A stretch of DNA of 28,842 bases, from assembly GCA_024196135.1 (NCBI GenBank), contig JAMQCK010000314.1:1-28842 (forward strand). The letters are read 5' to 3'. A program made the position numbers and the translations under genes. Below are positions 12,688 through 21,580 of this stretch, in pieces (position 1 is the first letter of the stretch; every line of letters starts with the position of its first letter). Below the pieces are notes generated by a model. It was not told the origin of the DNA and did no database searches. It saw nothing but the letters and a program-made list of their open reading frames with translations. Source of the DNA: Pleurotus ostreatus/Saccharomyces cerevisiae fusant (taxonomy: Eukaryota; Opisthokonta).

Positions 12688-13281
12688 TAGATACGAGTTC
12701 CTAAAGCAATGTGAAGAACTTAGGAGCTGACCTCGATGGTTATCTGGAGAGGACGCACGAGTTCAAATGAAGACTTTGACTGCTCTCACCGGGCGTCGCC
12801 GAGGTGGAAGAAAGGTCAGTGATTTTGTGGCGTAAAGTTGCTGTTGTGATCATTGATCCGCTTGCTTGATCAGCACTTGCCTTCCGCGTTCATGCTCACC
12901 CTCGGGAATGGGCTCGGTCTCAGGGAGGCGCTGAATCATACGAAGCCCTTGGCAATATACTCGGTCTCTTGAAGGAACCCAATACGCCTGTGTGCTTACC
13001 GAGCACGTCGTCCTCACCCAGCTCGGCGCGTCCTGTCTATGCCATGACCATGCTACTCCGCGCGTAAGCTGTCCTTCCTTCCGCTTCGGAGCCGTCCGCG
13101 TTTCTTCCGAAATGGACTGCTTCCGCCGCTGCGATCGAGGAACGTCATAGCGCGCCAGCGTGCAGGCGATGTGAATCGATGACTTTCGGGAGTATTTATA
13201 CGCCAGTAGTTGCCACCCTCACAACTTTCAACTCCTCCACCACAGCAGCCCGCCCTTCGTCTACTCGACTCGCCAAAAGCC
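12688..13281. other. Intergenic region upstream of the alcohol dehydrogenase
   Basis: About 590 bp with no supported gene. It ends in the alcohol dehydrogenase promoter and a pyrimidine- and CA-rich leader. Confidence 0.45.
13193..13200 (+). promoter_or_regulatory. TATA-like element of the alcohol dehydrogenase gene
   Basis: TATTTATA ends 81 bp before the ATG at 13282. Reasonable core-promoter position; inferred from sequence only. Confidence 0.45.
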
Positions 13282-14498
13282 ATGTCGACCGAGTTCACCG
13301 TTTACAAAGGCTCCAAGGACGGCAAGGTCCTCAAGGGTAAGACGCAGCGAGTTCTGAAGAACGATGATGTCCTCGTCAAAATCACCCACTCTGGCCTCTG
13401 CTACACCGACGTGCACTACCGCACAACGGACATGGTTCTCGGCCACGAAGGCGTTGGCGTCGTCGAGAGCATTGGACCCAACTGCCATCATCTGAAGGCG
13501 TGAGTATGACCCAGAAACTTCCTTCGTTCGCGTATGCTGAGAAGCTTCCCAGCGGCGATCGCGTAGGGTGGGGATACGTCCACGACACATGCGGCTCCTG
13601 CAGAATGTGCCTGCGAGGCGAGGATGTACGTCTTACGCCCCAAATCTCAGCCGTGACAACTGCTTACCTCCATACTCTTAGATGTACTGCCCGAAGGCCG
13701 TCCTATACGGCGTCGGCAACCTCGACATTGGATCCTTCGCTAGCCACGCCATCGTCCGTGAAGCCTTCCTGCACCGTGTGCCCGACGAAATCGAACTTGT
13801 CGACGCGGGTCCTCTCTTCTGTGGTGGTGCCACCGTATTTGAGGCGCTGAACCGCTACGGGGTTTCGTCGACTGACCGCGTCGGTGTCATCGGTATCGGT
13901 GGCCTTGGTCATCTCGCCATTCAATTTGCGTACGTAGCTTGTAACTCTTGAGTCGAGCCGTCTCATTGCTGACCCTCTACCAGCGCCAAGATGGGCTGCG
14001 AAGTCGTCGTGTTCAGCAGTACCGAGAGCAAGAAGGACGAAGCTATTGCGTTGGGCGCGACCGAGTTCCACGCTACCAAGGGCCTGAACAGCCTCTCCCA
14101 CGTCCAGCCCATCGACTGTCTGCTCGCCACCTCCAGCGCGCAGCCAGACTGGAAACTGTGAGCCTTTCCTACTCTACCCATCCTCCCACGTCGCTCACCC
14201 TCCCTCAAGCTACCTCGACATCATGGCGCCCAAGGGCAAGGTCTTCCCCCTCACCGTCGAGATGGGCAACTACGAAAACTTCCCCGCCTTCCCCGTCAAC
14301 GCCAAGGGCCTCACCGTGCAGGGCTCCGCGTGCGGCCCGCGCATCCTCTACCGCCAGATGCTGGAATTTGCCGCGCGGCACGGAGTCAGGCCGGTGGTGC
14401 AGACGTACCCGATGACGGATGAGGGTATTGAGGAGGCCTTCAAGGCGCTGCAAGAGGGCAAGATGCGCTACCGGGGCGTTCTTGTGGCGCAGGACTGA
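13282..14498 (+). CDS. Zinc-dependent alcohol dehydrogenase (MDR family)
   Basis: Medium-chain zinc dehydrogenases interconvert alcohols and aldehydes with NAD(P)H. Five exons (13282-13499, 13553-13625, 13682-13929, 13984-14157, 14210-14498) join in phase to 333 residues. The catalytic zinc ligands are visible as Cys40 in GLCYTDVHY, His55-Glu56 in LGHEGVGVV and Cys144 in GPLFCGGATVFEAL. The structural zinc site is complete: Cys86, 89, 92 and 100 in DTCGSCRMCLRGEDMYC. The nucleotide-binding fold has VGVIGIGGLGHLAIQFA. The layout resembles the cinnamyl-alcohol-dehydrogenase-like branch, which usually prefers NADP, but the substrate cannot be set from sequence. There is no signal peptide, so a cytosolic enzyme is expected; fungal relatives reduce aromatic or aliphatic aldehydes. 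At 333 residues it is slightly shorter than the usual 340-360, mainly at the N-terminus. Confidence 0.92.
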
Positions 14499-15384
14499 GG
14501 GATTAGAAGTCGTATCAGTAAGACGTGCACTTCGTACAGATACCATATAGACGACACAGTCAGTGCGCTGAACAAGCAAAAGGTCGATTGAACGGATCGT
14601 GAGGTTCGAAGTTCGTGACCGGTCGGGGTCGGTGAACGCTCGGCAAACGCCGGATCTGTGGGAAGTTCGAACTCCGCATGCGACCTGCTTTGCTTTGCGC
14701 CATCATGCGCATCAGGGTTTTCGCGGCTACAGTCTCTCTGTTGTTGTTGAGGTTACGGAGGGTTCTGGCCGTTGTCGTGTAGAGCTCTGTAGGCGTCAAG
14801 AGTACGTTCGTTCCGAGGTTTCCGACGGCTTTCTTCCTCGCGTTGACTCTGACACCAACCACAGCATGCGGCGCACCAGCCCGTGTTTGGATGTTATGCG
14901 TCCCATTCAATAGCTTCGTCCATGCATGGACCTCCGTAGGTGATCTCTGTTGCACAAGAGCCTTTCACGGACATCTGTGCCGGGATAAGCATCAGTCGAC
15001 TTCGAGAGCACGGCGTCATGCCCTCTTGCGACGCCTCTCGAAGGTCTCAGCGCACGAAGCCGGCGTTTCTGGCTAGCCTTCCTTTCATTTCTGCATCAAC
15101 GGTCACTGGTAGCCCGCAGGATACAGGTACAGAGATGGCTTGCCCGCTTGTTGTTCATTGAGTGCTATTCATCTACTCGTCAACCACTTCGCCCACCGCT
15201 GATCGAAGCGCTTGCGCCATTGCCTTTCTTACCGGTTTGACATTCTTGCACCGCCTTCAGATATGGTACTGTATAGACCATAATGGATTCCATCATGCTA
15301 TGCGCCGAGGTGCCGCATATAAGAAGGCGGAGACACCGACTCAGGTAATCCCCCATCCTTCCCCTAACTTATCTCCTCCACGCC
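14499..15384. other. About 0.9 kb intergenic region
   Basis: Holds the 3' end of the alcohol dehydrogenase gene and the promoter of the GH76 gene. Short open frames on both strands lack motifs and splice support, so I call no gene. Confidence 0.5.
15316..15323 (+). promoter_or_regulatory. TATA box candidate for the GH76 gene
   Basis: CATATAAG ends 61 bp before the ATG at 15385, with a CT-rich leader between. Sequence-based inference only. Confidence 0.45.
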
Positions 15385-17385
15385 ATGCTCGGACTCGCCA
15401 GCCTGTCCATTCTCTCCCTCGCGGGCCTCTCCCTGGCCCAAGATCTCGGCGTTCCGCTCAACTGGAGGGTGAGCTGATATCAAGCGTCACGACTGCCCAC
15501 TTTCGCTCGCGACTGACCCCCTACCTTCACCTCCCAGAAATTCTCCAACGACCGCTCGGACGCCGAAATCATCAAGATCTCCGAGGCCGCCATCGACGCC
15601 ATTCTTCCGAAGCTGAAGAAGGACACGGGCGAGTTCGACGGCATTGGGTATTGGCAGTCGGGTAATGTTTGGTGAGTGGACCTGTTTTCCGCGCTGTCTT
15701 TCGCGCTTGATAGGCAAGACCTGATCATTGGTCCCTTCGACAGGGCGTCCATGGCTAACGAGGACTATCGCGCCGGTACGACGAAGTACAAAGACCAAGT
15801 CGTGGGCCAGCTGAAGAACGTGTGGGGTCTTCGTGACAACTACGATCAATGGGGGTAAGCGTCGAGCTGAAAACTTCTACACCATCGCTGACATTTTCGC
15901 AGGGTGTGTATATTCTCGTGGCTTGCTTAGGAGAATGCTGATCGTTCGCAACGGAAAGTTCAACGATGACGCCGCGTAAGCCCAATGCCCCCCGTCGTTG
16001 GCTTTTCTCATCAATTCGTAGCTGGTGGGCTACGGCCGCTGTCTACGCATGGCGTGCATACAACGACAAGGACCTGCTAAACAATGCGATAAAGACCTGG
16101 GATCACATCAGCACATAGTGCGCTGCATTCTCACCGACCCGACAGGTTCTCACCACCCCATCCAGCGCCATTTCCGACGATGACGCCAAGGCAGGCAAGA
16201 TCTCGACGAAGGACTTCACGTTCAAGGGAACATGCAACGATAGTGAGTTGCTCATTCGATCTAAGCAGACCATCTTGCTTATACGTTGAATCCAGAGAGC
16301 ATGGCTGGCGGTGTCTTCTGGGTATGTGTCGGCGCGTATCGCGCCACACTGTGATGCTCACAACGACCAGAAAACCGAGAAAGGCAGCGACGGCATCAAC
16401 AGCATCACTACTGGGTGCGTCTCCACGCAAGCGCCTTGCTACCCTACCTCACGTCTACTCCAGTCTCTACATGACCCTCTCCGCGTACCTCGGCGAAGCG
16501 ACGGGCGACGACAAGTACATCAAGGCTGCCGAGAAGAGCTTAGCGTGGATCCGCAACATCAACATGAAGGACAACCTCGCCCTCGACTCCATCACCGCCA
16601 AGGACTGCAAGCACGGCGCGGATTGGTACGCCATCAGCTCGTCACTGTCTACACACCGGCCTGATGAGCTCACCACGATGCAGGCTCTTCACGTACAACA
16701 CAGGCAAGCTGCTCGAGGGCCTCGAGATCCTCGTCGATCTGACCGATAAGGACGACTACCGCAAACTCGCCGCCAACGTCGCTAACGCAGCAATGAAGAC
16801 GAATGCGTGGCACCGTGAGTAACCTGAGCCCTCTATCCACCTCGCCCGTCCCCCAATCCCGATTCCTCACCCTACTCCTTCTCACCCTGCCCCCTTCTCA
16901 CCCTACCCCCTTCTCATCCCAACCCCAGGCGACGACGGCGTGATCAAAGAGGGCGCTTACCCGAACGAAAACAACGACGCCGTCGGCTTCAAGTCCGTCC
17001 TCGTCCGCGCGCTCGATGAGGCGTACAACCGCCGCAAGGGCGACAACGAGGCGCTCCGCATCCTCATCCACTCGTACGTCTGCGTGCAGGTGAGTTAATC
17101 CGGGGTCGTTCTACTGCCTCTCCCGCTCGTTCCACAGCCTCTTTCGATCGTTCCACGGCCTCTCCCGCTCGTTCCGTGGCCACTTCCACTCGTTTCATGG
17201 CCTCTCCCGCTTTGGAGACGTCTATCAGTGACTGATGCTTGCGCCCCCAGTTCAACGCTTTGCTCGACCTCGCGGCCAAGGGCGATACGTATTCCAGCTC
17301 CTGGACAGGCCCGGCGCAGGACTTCACGACTTGGGGCCAGATGGCGGCGCTCGATGTTTTCGTGGCCGCTATCAATGCTGCCTGA
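15385..17385 (+). CDS. GH76 family glycosidase (alpha-1,6-mannanase-like), secreted
   Basis: GH76 enzymes are endo-alpha-1,6-mannanases; fungal members act on mannan or remodel the cell wall. A signal peptide (MLGLASLSILSLAGLSLAQ) starts the protein. I join 13 exons: 15385-15468, 15538-15671, 15744-15854, 15903, 15959-15975, 16022-16117, 16166-16242, 16296-16321, 16371-16414, 16464-16625, 16684-16814, 16929-17089, 17251-17385, giving 392 residues with consistent phase. Family landmarks are DNYDQWG, the catalytic Asp pair 113-114 in FNDDAAWWATAAVYAW, TAGGVFW-like SMAGGVFW, LYMTLSAYLGEA and a C-terminal QMAALDVFVAAINAA. There is no obvious GPI-anchor signal, so it is probably secreted and soluble. 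The oddity is at 15855-15958: two complete introns separated by one nucleotide (see findings). The alternative single intron ending at the TTAG at 15930 keeps frame but inserts nine residues before FNDD. The last two introns are unusually long and carry tandem repeats. Confidence 0.87.
16871..16917. repeat. Short tandem repeat in GH76 intron
   Basis: Three imperfect copies of a roughly 16-nt pyrimidine-rich unit (for example CCTGCCCCCTTCTCAC at 16886-16901) fill much of the 114-nt intron 16815-16928. It probably arose by slippage and lengthened an originally short intron. Confidence 0.8.
17117..17215. repeat. 21-nt minisatellite in GH76 intron
   Basis: About 4.7 copies of a 21-nt unit (CCTCTCCCGCTCGTTCCACAG type) run head to tail at 17117, 17138, 17159, 17180 and 17201, with a few substitutions each. 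They account for most of the 161-nt intron 17090-17250. The minus strand reads as a repetitive Ala/Glu/Val frame only because the unit is a multiple of three; it is not a gene. Confidence 0.9.
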
Positions 17386-17610
17386 TCGAGCGTGCTACTG
17401 GTAGGACTGGTACTGGGTACACCTGTTTCACGATCTTTACTCTAAGTTATTCCATTTGGGGTGCAACACGATCGACTCTTGCGTAACGTGCAGCTGCTAC
17501 CACAGTCCAGTCCGCGGGAAAAGACGTCAAAAACACATCAATGTCACATCCTGGACTGTACACAACCACCCCACGGATACACGATACATGTAGGGTCCTC
17601 CTCGACGAGC

Positions 17611-18477
17611 TCACCACGGCCACTTTCCCAGCCCTGAATAATCAACGAACTGGCCCCCATGCGTCTCCCTCGTCGCGACATCGATCTGTTCAAGGATTCC
17701 TCGCGCGCTCTCCTCCGCGGTGATCAGAGAGAAAGCCTTCATCATATCCTTCATCCCCGGATCCTGCTCGAGAGTCGCATGCGACAGGTCGGTGGCAACG
17801 CCACCGGGGTTGATAGGGAAGACGGCTGCAGTAAAAGTGAGCATTGTACAGCTGCCTACCACACAAACAATCAAACTCACTCAAGTCCGTGAAGTCATGA
17901 TGCAATTTGCGCGTGACCCAATTGAGAGCAGCCTTCGACGCGCCATAGGCGTAGGTGCTGACCAGAGGCAGCTCGGTCCCGACGGCGATGCTTCCAATGC
18001 CAGACGTCATAGTGACGAACTTCGGCGCCTTACTCTCGCGCAACAGCGGGTATGTCGCTTGGAACAAGACCAGTGGCCCGTTCGTGTTGACCTCGACATG
18101 CCTGAGCACCTCCTCGGGGGGCAGCTCAAGCGCTGGCTTGAAGCAGTCGCTGATGCCCGCGTTCGCGATGACCACGTCCAATCTGCCGACGACGCGCTTG
18201 ATCTCCTCGACGGCCGCGGTGTTGTTCGCCTTGTCCGCGGAGACGACCTTGATGATGTGGACGCGCTCCGGGTGGGCAGCCGCGAGAGCCTGGAGCTCGG
18301 TGGCGCGGGCAGGATCGCGCGCGCCCGCGAAGAGGATCGCGTCGGGGCGAGCAGCGAGCTGGGAAGCAATGGCAAGACCTGGAGGGTACGACACTCAGCC
18401 ACGCTTACGAAGGAGCAACATCGACACATACCAATCCCGCGGTTCGCGCCAGTAAGCAGGTAGACAGTAGGAGGCAT
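17611..18477 (-). CDS. Short-chain dehydrogenase/reductase (SDR)
   Basis: SDR enzymes oxidise or reduce carbonyls and alcohols with NAD(P)H. Three exons (18477-18432, 18378-17881, 17825-17611) join in phase to 252 residues, the classical SDR length. The cofactor motif is TGANRGIG at 9-16, split by the first intron just before its last Gly codon is completed. NAG lies at 88-90, the structural Asn at 113 in EVNTNGP, the catalytic Ser near 141 in TMTSGIGS, and Tyr160-x3-Lys164 in YAYGASKAALNW. The C-terminal half has the INPGGVATDL block that follows the active site in classical members. It resembles the C-factor/sniffer-type group of fungal SDRs, but the substrate is unknown. It faces the GH76 gene tail to tail, with 225 bp between stop codons, and there is no sign of a shared pathway. 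Confidence 0.9.
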
Positions 18478-18540
18478 ATCGGACTGGGGGTTCAGAAGGT
18501 TCGTCGAAATGGGTGCGCCACTCCCCCCTCTGTCTTCGTA

Positions 18541-18546
18541 CTTATA
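18541..18546 (-). promoter_or_regulatory. TATA-like element of the SDR gene
   Basis: On the minus strand TATAAG lies 63 bp before the ATG at 18477. Core-promoter role inferred from position. Confidence 0.4.
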
Positions 18547-18740
18547 CGCCTCCCAGTCCCGAAGGCAAGACTGTATTCGTCATGTCGCGATTCCTTCGGG
18601 AAATCCAGTGTACTCTAGGGTACACAGGTCGTACCCGGTCCCACCTCCCGCTGTCTCGTCGACGTCGTAAGTGAGGCTGACATCCTGCGCGACGACCAGT
18701 CGCATATGCCTGGCGTCAAACAGGACGAGCAAACATGGAT

Positions 18741-18785
18741 GAGAACCTGGGCAGTGGTCAGAAAGAGAACCTTGGCAGTGGTCAG
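18741..18785. repeat. Near-identical 20-bp direct repeat
   Basis: Two adjacent copies of a block reading GAGAACCTGGGCAGTGGTCA (second copy with CTTGG) lie about 24 bp apart. A small slippage duplication; no function suggested. Confidence 0.7.
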
Positions 18786-18977
18786 GAAGCCGGCTATAGC
18801 CTATCATGCATAGGCCGATAGAGTTGCATTACTCAGCTGCTAGAACAATAATTGAATGAAAGGCCCCGACTCGGCTTTCAGCTCCAACTTTCAACGTCAC
18901 AAAAGCAAGCATTCCATGTGACCAACGGACGGCGTAGTGAGAGTCTGAGACATCCTGGCTTCCACGACGCGATGACA

Positions 18978-19023
18978 GTCCACAATGCACTCACCGTCCA
19001 CAACGCACTCACCGTCCACTTCG
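18978..19023. repeat. 18-bp tandem repeat
   Basis: GTCCACAATGCACTCACC at 18978-18995 is followed by a one-base variant at 18996-19013 and a partial third copy. Non-coding as far as can be seen. Confidence 0.8.
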
Positions 19024-19222
19024 CGGTAAGTGACCGCGAAGGCGAAGCAGCTTCTGAACGAATCCCACACGACAACTCGGAGTAAGTCCCATTCCATTGA
19101 CCCAGCAAAAGATGTTCGCCCGAAGAGCCCGATTACAGTAGTTCAGTCCCAAGATTCCTTCCTCTCTGAATTCCACCCAACGCATTCCTAGCCACAGCGC
19201 ATCGAACCCATGCAAGCGGCGC

Positions 19223-19998
19223 TCACATACCACGCGCCTCAATGCCATGGAACCTCCGCGGCACATTGCGCCTCGCCTTCCTCCCCTCATCCGACCTCGC
19301 CCTCTTGTTTGTCTTGCTCGTCCCCGCCGTACGGGTAAGGGTAACATCGATGTCGCCCTTGGCGGCGCCCGCGCGGAACGTCGCGGTGAACGGCACGTCC
19401 TGCCCGCACTGCTTGAACGCGGCCTTGATGTGCTGCTCCCAGCGGCCCTTGGAGACGTTGATCGTGTCGCCCTCTTCGACGGGGTCGATCGTGAAGGTCG
19501 CGGTGCCGGAGACGCCTGAGCCGGAGTAAGTACGCAGGGACGGGAGGGAAGGAGGTGAGATGGGCGAGAAGACAGGGGGGATGAGGCGATGGGAAGTAGA
19601 AAGGCGGGGTTGGGATGAGGGGAATGTAAGGGCTAAAGGGGGAAGGGAGAGGAGTACGCACCGGTGGTAGACGTAGGGCTACCCTGGCACTTCTGGATGC
19701 TGCCGGCGATACCGCCGCAGATCTGGAGCTGAGCGACGTTGACGTCGTGCGAGACGAGGGTGCTAGTATCGCGTTAGCTGAGCGCACATACGAGATCGAA
19801 TTTGACCACTCACTCGCCGCTGTCATCGCACACAAGGTTCGACACCACAACGGGGACTGCATTCGCGCGCGCCTCAACGTCGGCAGCACGGACAGCCTGC
19901 TCAATCTCCCCGCGTGCAATACGCGCCGCAAGGGGCAGAGGGCCCGCCAGGACGGTCGTGAAAGACGCAACAGCAAGAAGAACAGCAGAGAAACGCAT
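19223..19998 (-). CDS. Small secreted protein of unknown function
   Basis: I do not recognise a family. Three exons (19998-19814, 19762-19662, 19515-19223) join in phase to 192 residues. The N-terminus is a clear signal peptide (MRFSAVLLAVASFTTVLAGP), followed by a possible propeptide with Arg residues. Two Cys fall in the middle exon (QICGG and KCQG) with others at LVCDD and QCGQD, so disulfides are possible. The third exon has a soluble, beta-rich-looking run (GTATFTIDPVEEGDTINVSK ... PFTATFRAGA). The end is uncertain: after TLTRTAGTSK the sequence becomes strongly basic, and a GTATGT donor overlaps the last codons before the stop, so the true 3' exon may lie further left. An in-frame Met five codons upstream at 20013 is possible, but the start at 19998 gives the cleaner signal peptide. 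The second intron (146 nt) is long and purine-rich on the plus strand. Confidence 0.6.
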
Positions 19999-21580
19999 GA
20001 TGAAGAGATTCAAGAGTCGTGGATCGGCTAGATGCGAAGGACGAGAGGAAAATCCGTATCAAACGGTCAAAGAATGAGAATGAGGAGGACTGAGGCCTGT
20101 AATGCGAAGATGGGCTGAAAGAACGAAGAACCTGGGCCGCCGGGACCAAAAGAATGGACTTGGAAGAAAAGAACGTGAAGGACGGAGGGAATGGGGAAGA
20201 GCCCCTCGGGCGGACGTGCTGGGTTTTATATGCGGGCGCGCTCGGCATTCGGATATCATTCGCGTTGGCATGGTCGCCCTCGAAGACATCAGGGACCACT
20301 TCCTCGGTCGCTGCCGTCGCCGTCGGGATCAACAAGGCACGGGAAATCCACGTGCGACCCAGCTGATGTTCCCACGCAATTTTTCCGCTTCTTGGCGCGG
20401 CGTCCGGCCCGTTGCTCTTTCTTCCGTACCACCATCATCGTCGCCGAGGAGGAGGAGGATCTATACTCGGGAGAGATTCCTCAATTTTGTGAGTCTCGTG
20501 TTTACTTTGCCCTCGCATGATGGTACTTTGTAATTTGCGTTCGATCGCCAGGAGCCTCACACCAAAGGGAGCGCTTGCCGGCGCTCCTGGGGCTCGTGGT
20601 ATGAGACAACTACACATTTCTGATCTCCCCTTGCAACTCTTCGTGGTCATCGACTAACTTAATCGCAGTGTTCTCAGAAAACCAAAGCTTTGCGAAATTG
20701 TATCTGTACATGTCGGTATCCGTAGCATCATTCTTTTCACTACATCTCGAGTCCATCCGACCCTCTACATCAACATCCGGCTACAGCACAATTGCATGCG
20801 AGCTTCTGTGAGTTATGAAGCTGTCTACCTGCTCGGGGCTGGCGCGTTCGCCTTCTTCGCTCGTCTGAATGTTTGTTGAGATGGTCAATGTCAGCCTGAA
20901 CGTTTTGCGCTGAGCTGATGGCGATTCCAGTGCTGGACTTGACGTGAATATAAAGCTAGTACACGAATCCTACCCATAGCATGCGATGTCTTCCGAGTCT
21001 AAATATCTCGGACTGTGCCTCGGCGACGTTTCTTCTCTGAGGCGGCTGGCATCTCGTTCGAGGTCGCTCATTTGGGAAAGCTGCCTGGATGGCAAGTTCC
21101 CGTTTACTACTCTCTAGATTTTCGTCGCGCGAACGCTGAGCGGGGGAGTACAGTCGGAGGGAGGGCCGCCGACGAACGAGTCTGACCAGGATCACTATTC
21201 AGTCGACGAAGAGCTCGAGAGCGGTGAAGAAAGCTCGAGCATACCATCGAAGAGAGCGGCCAGTCGATGATACACCTGAGGTGGGGATCCTCCCTCTACA
21301 TCGCGTCGCGTCGATGGCGGCCACCCGAACGACTTTGGGATCATTCCCCTGCCAGACTCTGACGACCTCGATAAAGGCGCCGTCCCCACATTGAGTGGTC
21401 ATCTGCCATCTCTCGAAGGTCTAGCCAGTCACCCACGATCTATCTTCGTACAGCGCTTGTATAGCTTGGCGCAATACACCAGGTCCCCGTATCAGCTCCG
21501 ACCTTCGAAAACCTAGGACGGCACTCGTGACTGGAGACCGCTCATACCTGCGAAACTCAAGCCGGCTAAGCACAACGAAG
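19999..21580. other. About 1.6 kb divergent intergenic region
   Basis: It separates the secreted-protein gene (-) from Argonaute (+) and should hold both promoters. Open frames are short, mostly GA- or CT-rich, and show no motif. I saw no RNA gene. Confidence 0.45.
20224..20230 (-). promoter_or_regulatory. TATA-like element, minus strand
   Basis: TATAAAA on the minus strand lies 226 bp before the secreted-protein ATG. The distance implies a long 5' UTR or a leader intron if it is used. Confidence 0.3.

Larger units (their letters stand above)
18478..19222. other. Intergenic region with short repeats
   Basis: No gene supported. It contains two small repeat patches (listed separately) and the promoter of the SDR gene. 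If the secreted-protein gene to the right continues through a GTATGT donor near 19226, a further 3' exon could extend into this region. Confidence 0.45.

Noticed and set aside
5857..14498. Monooxygenase, alcohol dehydrogenase and neighbours as a secondary-metabolite gene cluster
   Set aside because: No core synthase, transporter or pathway regulator lies among them, and housekeeping genes (PITH, F-box) separate them.
14560..14955. 131-codon minus-strand frame downstream of the alcohol dehydrogenase
   Set aside because: No recognisable domain and no intron structure in a genome where genes of this size nearly always have introns.
17064..17375. Minus-strand frame with a repeated Val-Glu-Arg-Ala-Gly-Glu-Ala pattern
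   Set aside because: It is the complement of the 21-nt intronic minisatellite and flanking GH76 exons. The repetitive protein is a by-product of the repeat being a multiple of three.
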